A stretch of 64,000 nt of DNA, taken from contig JAMXDE010000069.1 in the NCBI GenBank assembly GCA_026770025.1, forward strand, positions 1 to 64,000, read 5' to 3'. Under the pieces are notes generated by a model. It was given only the letters and a program-made list of their open reading frames with translations. It had not been told where the DNA came from and searched no databases. The stretch is from Craspedostauros australis (taxonomy: Eukaryota > Bacillariophyta > Bacillariophyceae > Mastogloiales > Achnanthaceae). Below are positions 46,894 through 57,381 of the stretch, one piece after another. The translations under genes and the position numbers were made by a program. How positions within the stretch are numbered: the first letter of the stretch is position 1; every line of letters starts with the position of its first letter.

Positions 46894-47687
46894 TGTCGAG
46901 ATGTACATGTGAGTATATATCAAGATGTACGTGTATATGTGCATCGTTCACCCGTTATTCTCTCATACGCACTTGGACGGTATAACTACACTCATGTCAA
47001 TAGTATGCTGTGATTCGTCAGAATTACAGGGGAAATGGAACACATGAAAAGGGGCAAGATTTCTGGAGGAAATTTGCAAATAACGATTTCTGGGAGAATC
47101 AGAAGATCGTCCGTCCATCCATCAATGGTACCAAGAGAATCTCGAGGTACTTCCCAACTAAACCTCAGATGACAATATCATCTGACAGGCTGCTGCATCA
47201 CCAATGGAACGTGACATCTGGAGAGCAGAAGGACGCCTACTGACGTTGACAGGATGTCAACATGTCGCCACGTCGACAGCTGTCTCCAAGTCAGAGCAGG
47301 AGGCGAAGATGCGATGACCCATGAAGACCATGGATACTGAAGGTGAACTTCAAATGGTAAGTACTCATGGAGTAGGAACCAGTACTGAATGAACAGAGTG
47401 TCGAATGCGGAGTACGCATCGAACACGGAGTATTGCGTAGCATGAGCACACGATGTTGAGAGAGAGAGAGAGAGAGAATACAGAGAGGAACGAGAGAGGA
47501 TCTCGCGTACCAACTCATAGTCGGAGACTGAATCTACAAAACAGATTGAAGCGCCGAGAGCATCGGGCAAGAGAACGGTGTACACCGAGAGGATCGGAGT
47601 AGCCAAGTAATGAAATAGCAAACAGACGACTATCAACCAACACCATCTTCCACGATCGTAGGTTACCGTGAGCGGAACTTGCCAACA
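46894..47687 (+). repeat. 5' LTR of element 1 (794 bp)
   Basis: It begins TGTCGAGATG and ends TTGCCAACA. It holds two copies of an AGATGTAC(A/G)TG motif near its start and a (GA)n run near 47460-47477. Its first bases supply the premature stop of the host frame. Confidence 0.97.
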
Positions 47688-47769
47688 CGTTTATAAACGA
47701 TAGATCAGGGCGAGCCTGCAAATTGTATCGTGCGAGGAAGACAAACATCATTCAAGAGCAGCAGGCTGA

Positions 47770-50223
47770 ATGAGCAAGGAAGAGGAATTGAAAGAGATCC
47801 CTCTGTCCAATCCGGCTATCAAGAGAGAAGAAGGTGCGAGTGAGACTCCACCACGACAAGAGAAGGAAGCAGCCGTGGCTACTGTCCTATCAGGCGCAGA
47901 CGCAAGCGCGATTGACAAGACCAAAGAAGAACGATCTGCAAGACTACATCGTAAGGAGAAGAGGATTCTCAAGGCAATCAAACAAGAGGAGACTGGTGTG
48001 ACGAAGAGCATTCGCACAGCCAAACAGGGTGGGAAAAGTGAGACACCACCAGGAGGAGAATTTGTGAGCAAATCAGTCCTCGCGAAACAACAAGCGAAAA
48101 TCGAAAAAGTGACAACACAGAAACAGACGGAAATCAAGGGCGCGAGCGCACCAACAACGAAACAACGAATCAACATGGCGACATCAGCCAACATGAACAA
48201 GCGACACATCAAGGCGCCGATGTTCAGCGGTGAACAGGAAGACTATAGCGCATGGGAGTCCCAAGCGAAAGCATACGCTCGTGCACAGAAGACGAGAGAC
48301 GTGATGTTGGGCAAGACCAAGGTGCCAACAGTGAGCGAGATCGCGGCAGCCACCGATGAAGCCAAGGAAGCGATGGAGGAGATCTACAAGCTGGGATGCG
48401 ACTGCTTCAGCGATCTGATCCTCATGATGGATGCAGAGAAAGGAAAAGGCAAGCAGGCCATCCAGTACATCAACCAATGCATCTCCGACGATTACCCTGA
48501 AGGAGACGCACACGCAGCGTGGAACGTTCTTGCGGAGAAGTTCCGACCATCCGATGCGGTGACAAAGATCAAACTCAAGCGCCAATTCAACAACGAAAAG
48601 ATGAAGAGAGACACGGACCCCGACATCTACATCACGCAACTCGAGAGTCTACGATCGCGTCTCCACGATGTCAAGTATGAGATCACGGACGAGGAAATGA
48701 TCATGCAAATCCTCAGCACGGTGAGCAATGAATACAGAACTCACATCGTGAACTTCCATCACCAACTCACGTTCAATCCGGAACTGGTTACCATCAACAC
48801 GATCAGAGGAGTACTCCGCACTGCATACGCCACGCACAGAGGAGGCAAAGCATACGTCGACGACTTCCAAGATAGTAACACGAAGAGCAACGACACCGGT
48901 TTCACAAGTACCGGTAACTTCAAGGGTACCTGCCACAACTGTGGTGTGTATGGTCACAGATCCGCCGATTGCCCAGAACGCAAGAAATCGAACAACAAGA
49001 AAAACAACAACAACAACAACAACAAGATGAACGGAAAGCGCAACAACAACTGCAACAAAGGAAGCGGCTTCAACGGGAAGTGCAACTACTGTGGCATCTT
49101 CGGACACCGCGAGGCGGAGTGCCGAAAGAAGAAGTTCAACGAGAACAAGAAGGCCAACGAACAGGCCAACACAGCAACGGAAGGACACGACAAGAGCGGG
49201 CACGAGATGGTACTCTCAGCAAAAGACATGCCGCTCTGCATGTTGGTGTCCGACAACTACATCGAAGACTCCTTCTTCGATAACTTCGAATACGTCGGGA
49301 GTGACGACGAAGTGCAGGATGATGAGATCATCCCGGAGTGGCTCAGCGAGGAGCCAATCATCCATGAGGTGGATCCAAGATGCGAAGTGAGCTACGAATG
49401 CTGCTTCAACGCGCACAACCTGATCGGTCCATACGGCGACGGAGCCGAGATGGGCAACGAGGTCAACGATAGTGACATCGAAGAGGCCATGAGCGAAGAG
49501 GCCGACGACGAGATCAACGACAATGATAGAGGCCGAGACGAGACAAACGGCGGCGCAGCACCGCCTCCCCCAGCGGCGGGGAACAACAGATCGGGTATCT
49601 TCGACGAAGATGACAGCGACGAAACCGAAGATCATCCGGACGACAGCTTCAATCCAAACGAGCGTGTCGTCTATCCAAGAGACATCGACTTCCCACCGAT
49701 TGGGAATCCCAACAAATCAAACTACCTTCATTGTCATGACACCATTCCGTATGGAACGGAAACAGCATTGGTAATCCAGAAGCAACTCATCTTCGATACT
49801 GTGATGGAAGCAGGGGTGAAACTGTTCCCAGGAGTCGCACAAGGAGTGCTGAGACCAATATGGGTGAACATGATGGGATCGATCCTATCCGAGAACTTCA
49901 GATCAATCGAAGAGATTCTCGCCAATTCGGTTGTGATCAATCGCATACTGGAAGCAGCCGAGACAGAGACGATCCCAGAGACGGATCTTCATTACATCCT
50001 TGGAGGATGTATGCGCGTACTCTTACGCGAACGACCACGCGTCCACCCGTACGATCCAGTCACAGGATCACATCGAAACAGCACAATTCCATCGGACTAC
50101 GCGCAACTACCCGACGACATGGATGACGGAGACCATCATCATCCATACAACGAAGATGGAGTTCACGAAGACGACGACGACGACAGCTTCGACGACGAGA
50201 TAGCTGCGGCAGCTGTGGAGTAA
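47770..50223 (+). CDS. gag of element 1, with two CCHC zinc knuckles
   Basis: The ATG at 47770 gives 817 residues. A Lys/Glu/Gln-rich N-terminal region (1-135) is followed by a UBN2/copia-type capsid region (about 150-350, with P-M-F-S-G-E-Q-E-D-Y-S-A-W-E and the A-W-N-V-L-A-E-K-F segment). Two zinc knuckles come next: C-H-N-C-G-V-Y-G-H-R-S-A-D-C and C-N-Y-C-G-I-F-G-H-R-E-A-E-C, separated by an Asn/Lys-rich spacer. A very acidic tail of about 330 residues ends in an Asp run. The frame closes at a single TAA (50221-50223), and the next codon continues into pol in the same frame. The tail is much longer than in ordinary copia gag. Confidence 0.9.
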   Translation: MSKEEELKEIPLSNPAIKREEGASETPPRQEKEAAVATVLSGADASAIDKTKEERSARLHRKEKRILKAIKQEETGVTKSIRTAKQGGKSETPPGGEFVSKSVLAKQQAKIEKVTTQKQTEIKGASAPTTKQRINMATSANMNKRHIKAPMFSGEQEDYSAWESQAKAYARAQKTRDVMLGKTKVPTVSEIAAATDEAKEAMEEIYKLGCDCFSDLILMMDAEKGKGKQAIQYINQCISDDYPEGDAHAAWNVLAEKFRPSDAVTKIKLKRQFNNEKMKRDTDPDIYITQLESLRSRLHDVKYEITDEEMIMQILSTVSNEYRTHIVNFHHQLTFNPELVTINTIRGVLRTAYATHRGGKAYVDDFQDSNTKSNDTGFTSTGNFKGTCHNCGVYGHRSADCPERKKSNNKKNNNNNNNKMNGKRNNNCNKGSGFNGKCNYCGIFGHREAECRKKKFNENKKANEQANTATEGHDKSGHEMVLSAKDMPLCMLVSDNYIEDSFFDNFEYVGSDDEVQDDEIIPEWLSEEPIIHEVDPRCEVSYECCFNAHNLIGPYGDGAEMGNEVNDSDIEEAMSEEADDEINDNDRGRDETNGGAAPPPPAAGNNRSGIFDEDDSDETEDHPDDSFNPNERVVYPRDIDFPPIGNPNKSNYLHCHDTIPYGTETALVIQKQLIFDTVMEAGVKLFPGVAQGVLRPIWVNMMGSILSENFRSIEEILANSVVINRILEAAETETIPETDLHYILGGCMRVLLRERPRVHPYDPVTGSHRNSTIPSDYAQLPDDMDDGDHHHPYNEDGVHEDDDDDSFDDEIAAAAVE

Positions 50224-50235
50224 CTCCATGAGCTG
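50210..50235 (+). promoter_or_regulatory. Hairpin carrying the gag stop codon (possible readthrough signal)
   Basis: TGGAG (50216-50220) and CTCCA (50224-50228) pair exactly, leaving the TAA stop as a three-base loop. CAGCT (50210-50214) and AGCTG (50231-50235) extend the stem beyond a 1 x 2 internal loop. The frame is open on both sides. Either the stop is read through at low frequency to make Gag-Pol, or it is a recent nonsense mutation in a fused gag-pol. Confidence 0.5.
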
Positions 50236-53200
50236 AGCACCAAATACAAGGACAAGGTCAACAAGGACGCCTGGCTCGCTGACAGCGGAGCTTCGTGTCA
50301 CATCGTCGACTCGGACGCCGCTCTCTTCAACGTGCGGCACATCAAGTCCTTCGTCCAAGTGGGAGACAGCACGAAGCTGGACTCTCCCAAAATGGGATCC
50401 ATTCGCTTGAAGGTCAAACAGCGAGACAACACTGGCCACGTCATCCGGCTCGATGATGTGAAGTACACACCCAAGATGGCGGTGAACCTTTTCTCCACGA
50501 ACAAGGCTCTGTACAACGGTTACCAGCTTGGTAACAACGGCATTCTGATGGACATCATCAACGGATCCGGAACGAAGATCGTATTCGATCGAGTCTTCCC
50601 TACATCCAACGGATTCATCACGGGAGTGCAGATGCATCCCATCATGCCGACAAACGACAACAAGGCTTGCACAGCCATCGTCAAGAATCCATCCAAGGAG
50701 ATCAGCGCGGTGAATCTGCACCGAATGCTCGGCCACGCGCCACTCGAGACCATGAAGCGGACGGCCGCTCAGTATGGATGGAAGATTATCGGCGAGATGC
50801 CGGTATGTCGCGACTGCGCGGTTGCGAATGCAAGAGTGAAGAATATTCCGAAGGCAACCATTCCAAGAGCGACTCGCCGCGGCGAACGGCTCTTCATTGA
50901 CATTAGTTACACTAAACACATAAGCTTCGGAGATAAACGCTACTGGACCCTGATCGTGGACGACTGCACGGATCACTGCTGGAGTTTCTTTCTCAAGAAC
51001 AAGAGTGACCAACCAGGGTACATCAAACGATTCGTTCAAACGATCAAGTCACAGACTGGTGACCAACAGATCATCTTCCGAGGTGACAACAGCGGAGAGA
51101 ACAAATCCACGCAGGATATTTTCATCGATGCAGGACTCAACGTGAAATTCGAATACACGGCATCGAACACGCCGCAACAGAACAGCAGAGTGGAACGCAA
51201 GTTCGCGTACCTCTACACCAAGATCCGCTCCATGCTCAACGGAGCACAGCTCGACGAAGAGTATAGGCATGGCCTGTGGGCAGCGGCTGCTAGTACTGCC
51301 ACCGCCATCGCCAACATCACCGTAGCGAAGAACCAGAAGGAGTCACCACATCGACAATTCTTCGGCAACGATCCACCATATGCGGATGCACTCCGCACGT
51401 TTGGAGAGGTGGGTGTTGTGAAGACTACCTACGGCGGGACTACCGCCAAGCTCAAGAATAGAGGAGAAGAGATGGTGTTCATTGGATATGCACACCAACA
51501 TGCATCAGGGGTCTACAACATGTACAGACCATCAACCAAGTCACTCATCTGCTCACGCGATATCAAGTGGCTCAACCAATCATACGGACAGTTCCGTGGC
51601 TGGGCACCAGCACCGAACATATCCAACGAAACAGGAACAACGGACGCAGACGGCTTCACAACCATCGGACGGAAGGGAGCAACGCCAAGGACGGCAACGC
51701 GTCAAACATTGGAAGCAAAGAGAGTATCTTTCGCTGACAGCAACAGATACTACATCCTATCAGACAGCGATGATGAGGATAATGAGGACGACGGAGTAGT
51801 GACTCAACTAATCCGAAATAACGAGAAGGATCGGAGCGAATCCAATCATGAGGATGACGAAATCCTACCCTCCGGCGACGAAGCCGATGATGAGACAGGT
51901 GTCACCCCTCCGAATACACCAGCGAGGTCTACACATGACACACCATCCAGACCTCCACCGAGCAAACCAAGCAAGCGTGACATAGCTAGAAAGGAGAGGA
52001 TCCGACGTCACAAAGCACGAGGCAGGAAGGGAGAAGCCAATCCCAAGTCAACTGCAGGGAAGAGTATTCCCAGAGCTCTGCGTGAGCTCGCAGACTTCAA
52101 CGAACGAGGTCGAAAGGAAGAAGGCTATGAGAGCGATCCATCATCCAATGAGGCGAGTGATGAACTCAGCGACGAGATGATCGAGGATTCCAACAACGAA
52201 ACTACAGATGACGAAGAAATCGAAGACGAAGATGAAGAGATCGAGATCGCTCACCATAGCACAACTGGACTATACGGAATGAATGCAATCATTACCGAAT
52301 CACCAGCGATCGACATCGGACTGTCGATGCAGGACGAGAACAAGGAACCAGAGAAGCACATCGAACCTACAACATTCGACGGAGCCTTCAATCACCCAGA
52401 TCCCATCCATCGGAAGGGATATCGAGCAGCCATCAAGAAGGAGTTCGACTCCATGGATACACGCAAGGTGTACAGCAAGATCAAACGAGACGCCATCCCA
52501 CGCGGCCGCAGATGCTGCAAGTGCAAATGGGTCTTCAAGCTGAAGCGTGACGGCACACATCGAGCACGGCTCGTTGCATGTGGCTATTCACAAGTCGCAG
52601 GAGTAGACTTCCAAGAGCACTACTCACCTGTCATCCATGACGTGACCTATCGGGTCATGATGGTGATCATGCTAATCAAGAAGATGGACTGCGCACTCGT
52701 CGATGTCGTAACGGCATTCCTACATGGAGACCTCGACAAGGAGATCTACATGAACTGTCCCAACGGGATGGATCATCAACCAGATGAAGCCCTGACCCTA
52801 CACAAGCCAATCTACGGACTTGTGCAGAGCGCCAGGCAATGGTTCAAGATGTTGGTATCGACCCTCAAGAATATCAACTTCGAACAGAGCGCAGCAGACC
52901 CGTGCCTATTCTACAGGAAGACGAACGAAGGAAGCATGATCGTGGCCATCTACGTGGACGATTGCTTCTGTTGCGGAGACTCCAAGGCACTGGAGACATT
53001 CCTGAAGGACATCCAAGGCAGCAAATTCAAGGTGACAATCGAGCGCGGACTCGGAGACTACCTCAGTTGCAACATCGAACTGAACCATGACAAGACTAGA
53101 GCGACATTGCGTCAACCACATCTCATCCGACACCTCATCGAAGAATTTGGAACCAAGGTTGAGAAGATGCAACGCTACGGGACACCGGGAACCCCGGGTC

Positions 53201-53949
53201 AAATCATCGTACGACCATCCGAAGATAACGGACTGCAGAAGGTCGGACCAGAAGAACATGCCGAATACCGCCGAGGCGTCGGTATGCTACTCTTCCTCAT
53301 CAAGCACTCGCGACCAGATATCGCGAACCCTGTGAGGAAACTCTCCAAGGTATTGATCGGGCCCACCAAGGCCGCAATGAAGGAGATGCATTGGATCATC
53401 AAGTATGTGATCGATACAAAGGACTATGGATTGAAGATCCATCCAGCACGTCCAGACGACGACGGCTGGGACATGGAGCTCTTCTGCGATAGCGAATATG
53501 CAGGAGACAAGAACACAAGAATCAGCGTAGGAGGGTTCATCCTATACCTGTGCAAAGTACCAATCCTTTGGCGATCCAAAGCACAGAAGGCCGTCACACT
53601 CAGCTCATCCGAAGCAGAATACGTTGCCCTTTCCGAAGCGGCAAAGGAAATCTTCTTCGTCATGCAGCTACTCGAAAGTGTGGGCGTCCCAGTGAAGACA
53701 CCGATCAAGGTCCGCGTGGACAACATCGGGGCGATCTTCATCGCCAAGAACCCATCGACATCCCAACGATCGCGGCACATCAACGTGCGCCATCACTACG
53801 TGAGGAATATGGTAATCAACAAAACCATCGAAATCATTTTCGTCAAATCCGAGCAGAACACAAGCGACGGATTCACCAAGAACATCAAGGCCGACTTGCA
53901 ACGTGAACATGAGAAGTCATACCTTGACACATCGAGAACATTCAAATGA
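50224..53949 (+). CDS. pol of element 1 (protease, integrase, RT, RNase H)
   Basis: The frame continues directly from the gag stop without its own ATG until 50332, so the protease is present only if translation passes the stop. Domains in order: aspartic protease (W-L-A-D-S-G-A-S, just after 50260); GAG-pre-integrase zinc finger (L-H-R-M-L-G-H...C-R-D-C); integrase core with D (F-I-D-I-S), D (R-G-D-N-S-G-E) and E (N-S-R-V-E-R-K); a long acidic linker; reverse transcriptase (K-W-V-F-K-L-K-R-D-G, V-D-V-V-T-A-F-L-H-G and the Y-V-D-D catalytic box); and RNase H (F-C-D-S-E-Y-A-G-D, S-S-E-A-E-Y-V-A-L, R-V-D-N-I-G-A). All catalytic residues are present, with no internal stop. Confidence 0.92.
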   Translation, partial: LHELSTKYKDKVNKDAWLADSGASCHIVDSDAALFNVRHIKSFVQVGDSTKLDSPKMGSIRLKVKQRDNTGHVIRLDDVKYTPKMAVNLFSTNKALYNGYQLGNNGILMDIINGSGTKIVFDRVFPTSNGFITGVQMHPIMPTNDNKACTAIVKNPSKEISAVNLHRMLGHAPLETMKRTAAQYGWKIIGEMPVCRDCAVANARVKNIPKATIPRATRRGERLFIDISYTKHISFGDKRYWTLIVDDCTDHCWSFFLKNKSDQPGYIKRFVQTIKSQTGDQQIIFRGDNSGENKSTQDIFIDAGLNVKFEYTASNTPQQNSRVERKFAYLYTKIRSMLNGAQLDEEYRHGLWAAAASTATAIANITVAKNQKESPHRQFFGNDPPYADALRTFGEVGVVKTTYGGTTAKLKNRGEEMVFIGYAHQHASGVYNMYRPSTKSLICSRDIKWLNQSYGQFRGWAPAPNISNETGTTDADGFTTIGRKGATPRTATRQTLEAKRVSFADSNRYYILSDSDDEDNEDDGVVTQLIRNNEKDRSESNHEDDEILPSGDEADDETGVTPPNTPARSTHDTPSRPPPSKPSKRDIARKERIRRHKARGRKGEANPKSTAGKSIPRALRELADFNERGRKEEGYESDPSSNEASDELSDEMIEDSNNETTDDEEIEDEDEEIEIAHHSTTGLYGMNAIITESPAIDIGLSMQDENKEPEKHIEPTTFDGAFNHPDPIHRKGYRAAIKKEFDSMDTRKVYSKIKRDAIPRGRRCCKCKWVFKLKRDGTHRARLVACGYSQVAGVDFQEHYSPVIHDVTYRVMMVIMLIKKMDCALVDVVTAFLHGDLDKEIYMNCPNGMDHQPDEALTLHKPIYGLVQSARQWFKMLVSTLKNINFEQSAADPCLFYRKTNEGSMIVAIYVDDCFCCGDSKALETFLKDIQGSKFKVTIERGLGDYLSCNIELNHDKTRATLRQPHLIRHLIEEFGTKVEKMQRYGTPGTPGQIIVRPSEDNGLQKVGPEEHAEYRRGVGMLLFLIKHSRPDIANPVRKLSKVLIGPTKAAMKEMHWIIKYVIDTKDYGLKIHPARPDDDGWDMELFCDSEYAGDKNTRISVGGFILYLCKVPILWRSKAQKAVTLSSSEAEYVALSEAAKEIFFVMQLLESVGVPVKTPIKVRVDNIGAIFIAKNPSTSQRSRHINVRHHYVRNMVINKTIEIIFVKSEQNTSDGFTKNIKADLQREHEKSYLDTSRTFK

Positions 53950-53961
53950 CCGAATGCACAC

Positions 53962-53969
53962 AGGAAGGG
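53962..53969 (+). promoter_or_regulatory. Polypurine tract of element 1
   Basis: AGGAAGGG lies immediately before the 3' LTR, where plus-strand DNA synthesis is primed. Confidence 0.85.
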
Positions 53970-54763
53970 TGTCGAGATGTACATATGAGTATATATCAAG
54001 ATGTACGTGTATATGTGCATCGTTCACCCGTTATTCTCTCATACGCACTTGGACGGTATAACTACACTCGTGTCGATAGTATGCTGTGATTCGTCAGAAT
54101 TACAGGGGAAATGGAACACACGAAAAGGGGCAAGATTTCTGGAGGAAATTTGCAAATAACGATTTCTGGGAGAATCAGAAGATCGTCCGTCCATCCATCA
54201 ATGGTACCAAGAGAATCTCGAGGTACTTCCCAACTAAACCTCAGATGACGATATCATCTGACAGGCTGCTGCATCACCAATGGAACGTGACATCTGGAGA
54301 GCAGAAGGACGCCTACTGACGTTGACAGGATGTCAACATGTCGCCACGTCGACAGCTGTCTCCAAGTCAGAGCAGGAGGCGAAGATGCGATGACCCATGA
54401 AGACCATGGATACTGAAGGTGAACTTCAAATGGTAAGTACTCATGGAGTAGGAACCAGTACTGAATGAACAGAGTGTCAAATGCGGAGTACGCATCGAAC
54501 ACGGAGTATCGCGTAGCATGAGCACACGATGTTGAGAGAGAGAGAGAGAGAGAATACAGAGAGGAACGAGAGAGGATCTCGCGTACCAACTCATAGTCGG
54601 AGACTGAATCTACAAAACAGATTGAAGCGCCGAGAGCATCGGGCAAGAGAACGGCGTACACCGAGAGCATCAGAGTAGCCAAGTAATGAAATAGCAAACA
54701 GACGACTATCAACCAACACCATCTTCCACGATCGTAGGTTACCGTGAGCGGAACTTGCCAACA
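53970..54763 (+). repeat. 3' LTR of element 1 (794 bp)
   Basis: It has the same length and ends as the 5' LTR and ten base differences. It is followed by the right target duplication GACCCA (54764-54769). Confidence 0.97.
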
Positions 54764-54769
54764 GACCCA

Positions 54770-55065
54770 ACGACGACGACACGGAAATCGCCATCTCCGT
54801 CGTCGTCCTCGATGATGCGCCGCTTGGTTGCATCTTGCAATGCAAGGCATTTGAAACGTGGCACGACTTGGCGCACTTCGTCTCGCGCCTCAAACCCAAC
54901 AAGATCGTCATTGCGAATGGCGTGTGCAAGACCTGTGCGAGCGAGGATGATGACGATCTGCGCATGCTGAAGGAGCGGCTGGGCGGGTGGTCGTTGGATG
55001 TGAATGGCACGACAGATGAAGAAGCTCATGGATTTGCGTACATTGGCATGGTGGATTGCAAGCCG
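54770..55065 (+). pseudogene. PNG1: PNGase/ILEI-like host gene, middle segment between the two elements
   Basis: This is the host sequence between the two insertions. Leaving out element 1 and one target copy, it continues the upstream frame (P-N-D-D-D-T-E-I) with no stop. It carries the core of an ILEI/FAM3-like domain: V-V-V-L-D-D, F-E-T-W-H-D-L-A, K-I-V-I-A-N-G-V, L-R-M-L-K-E-R-L-G-G and H-G-F-A-Y-I-G. Element 2 follows after a Pro codon. The 5' LTR of element 2 reads on in this frame for eight codons (beginning Y-Q-H-L) and then stops at a TAG (55087). Confidence 0.85.
55061..55065. repeat. Target-site duplication of element 2, left copy (AGCCG)
   Basis: AGCCG before the 5' LTR is repeated at 63584-63588 after the 3' LTR; five bases is the expected length. 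Confidence 0.92.
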
Positions 55066-55777
55066 TATCAACATCTAGATCGAAATTAGGTACCCATCTC
55101 CCAAGACTGAAATGTGATTCAATATTTTCTGATTCGACTCGATTTGAGAGTATAGTCGGATGAGTCTTGATACACGATTCAGATTCAGTCACTACAGTCA
55201 TCGAACCTGACGTAGGCACTGACATCATCAATGACGTCAGAGGATCGGTCATTGTGATCCTCGGAATCGAGATTATGTTTTAGTCATGGTACGCTGACCT
55301 GTCTAGCCATGCCGAGTGCATCATTGAGCACGTGGCAACAACATTTAGGATCCAGAACAACATCGTCAGAGGTGATGCATGCACCTTGTCGACGTAGACG
55401 GATCGATCCATATGTGATCAAACAGAGACCAAGACCAGACAAGATCAGACAGAGATGAAGAAAGACCAAAGGTGGAGATAACACGAGATATCGTGTAAAT
55501 CAACATGCCATCTTGGGCAATGTTTTAGAAAAGACTGCGAGAGAAACCACGAGGTAATCGAGCAGCACGTTAGCAACCGTGCAATAGGCACCATCATTAG
55601 AAATAGGAGATCATCATCTCATAATCCACACTCAATCATCAATTGACACACTAACTTAGCAACAACCAAATACACCAAACATCTCCAACTTCACCTATTG
55701 GATTGATCACCCAGGCGGCGTCGTAAGTGCAGTGTTTGGTGCTCCCCTCTTGTCCTGTGTGTAATTGCTGATTATCA
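55066..55777 (+). repeat. 5' LTR of element 2 (712 bp)
   Basis: It begins TATCAACATC and ends GCTGATTATCA. It contains the dyad TGACATCATCAATGACGTCA (about 55219-55238) in which TGACGTCA resembles a CRE/bZIP site, a possible promoter element. Confidence 0.95.
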
Positions 55778-57381
55778 GATTAACAGTCGCAGTCTCTATC
55801 GGAGCGTATGAACGAATTCTGAAGTGCTGTGCTGCCTTGGTGACATCACGCTGTCCCCTTCCTTTTGATTTCGGCCCAAGAAAGGCCCAACGCGTTCGTG
55901 ACGACGAACCCAATTGCTCGTGTGTGCAGATTGCTACGTGCCGCCACACCCGCTTCGCCCTGCCAAAGTGCAGAAAGGCTCACCCACTGTTGCGAATATC
56001 GCAAGTGGAGTAATTCTTCCCAACAAACCAAGTTCCGCACCACTGCGTTACTTACGATAGCTGGTCAGCTAAAAGACAAAGGTGTAAAAGCCCGTGAAGC
56101 AAGTCACACGTAAACACTTGGCCTGGTCAGCATCGACAAAGGTGAAAGCCCGTGAAGCAAGACACACGTAAAAACTTGGAGCGTAAAGGCCCTCTGAAAC
56201 CTATCGGCAATCTCACCGTGAGTTGTCGCGACCAGGTCAGTCGTTAACACTAAGTCTAAGCCGTACTTGCGATCGGTTAACGTCCAAAAGGGACGCAGAG
56301 ATAACTGCTAACCAGACTAGCGTCTGCCCTTGACTGGGGAAGAAACGTGATCGGTAGGAATACCGCGGATGCAACCCGTAAAGCTAGCATTGTGTTGATA
56401 GCAATATCACCAAGTGAGTCTAACGACACCGGAAGGCAGGTATACGCTGGACGAAAACGCGAGTGGTGGAACCAGGTGAATTAAAGCGACTGCTGGCACC
56501 TGGGGGGCACCGCGCTCATTAGCGTGCAAAATCCTGTTAGCATCAGGTACATCGGGCAAGCTGCTGCCAGATCTAAAAGACGTATAGCAAGCTGATCCGT
56601 GGCACTCAAAGGAGGCACGGATTGGATCGAAGGTCCTACTGGGTGAAACCAAAGGTGCACCACATCCTGGTGGAGCACAGCTGAATAAGCGCAAGAATAC
56701 GGCGTTCGGGGAGACGAAATCCGAACGGGCAGGGCCATCCAACGCGCAATCCATCCGCGACGTTTCATCGTTTCAAGACTAACAATCCGACAACAATTCC
56801 ATCAACAACGCCCATTTGCGCTCAGTCCACCTTCTGATTGGCTACGAATTCCTTCAGTTCGTACAATCACTGGCGCGTCATCACCGGCTCACAACTCCTT
56901 CGCCGTTCCAGTCATCCATCCGACTTCGGGTCGCGCGCCAACACATCACCCAAACGGGAAATTCACACGGTCCTGGTTGACATTTTTCCATCGGTCATAC
57001 TTCGCCTCGGGTTAAGCACGGTCATCTTCGCATTCATCAATCGGGAAATTCACACGGTCCCGTCTGGCCTTCCATCCGTCAGTCAGTCACAATTCGAGAC
57101 ACCGCGCACGGATTAACCGCAGTCCACTCGTGACAACGTGCTACCGGTAACGCCTTCGCCATCACTGGCGCTTTGCATCCGGCACCTCTTCCATTCCCGA
57201 CGAATTCCGACAAGCGCAGAAATCCACCGTCACATCCCAGCGAACGCTTCGACATCACAGCGGACGGCACAGTCATTTCCAAGTGTGACCACTTTCCTGG
57301 GAGCTGCGGGAAAATACTCGTCCAATAAAATAGCAACAAATCCGGACCAACAACCACCTCCTCGCAACACCCAGCAACACG
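55778..57381 (+). other. Long untranslated leader of element 2 with internal repeats
   Basis: This is 1604 nt between the 5' LTR and the gag-pol ATG with no convincing frame. A ~60 bp direct tandem duplication lies at 56063-56124 and 56125-56180 (core AAGCCCGTGAAGCAAG..CACACGTAAA). A 19 bp repeat, CGGGAAATTCACACGGTCC, occurs at 56955 and 57042. ATCCGTG/CACGGAT arms at about 56597-56626 and other complementary stretches suggest a folded RNA. Packaging or internal initiation is possible; neither is shown. Confidence 0.6.

Larger units (their letters stand above)
46894..54763 (+). mobile_element. Ty1/copia-type LTR retrotransposon, element 1 (7870 bp)
   Basis: This is a complete element with 794 bp LTRs (46894-47687 and 53970-54763), TG...CA ends, a GACCCA duplication, a gag frame, a pol frame in the order protease-integrase-reverse transcriptase-RNase H, and a purine tract next to the 3' LTR. 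That order defines the copia superfamily. The two LTRs differ at ten positions (nine transitions, one transversion), about 1.3%, so the insertion is older than that of element 2. I did not find the common initiator-tRNA primer site after the 5' LTR. It lies in the coding sequence of a host gene, in the same orientation. Confidence 0.97.

Noticed and set aside
47010..47243. 77-codon frame inside both LTRs of element 1 (also 54086-54319)
   Set aside because: It is identical in both LTRs and lies in the R/U5-type region; no copia element encodes a protein there, and no motif is visible.
55778..57381. Group I intron or known ribozyme in the element 2 leader
   Set aside because: I looked for the conserved core elements of group I introns and the hammerhead core and could not assemble a convincing set; only general foldability remains.
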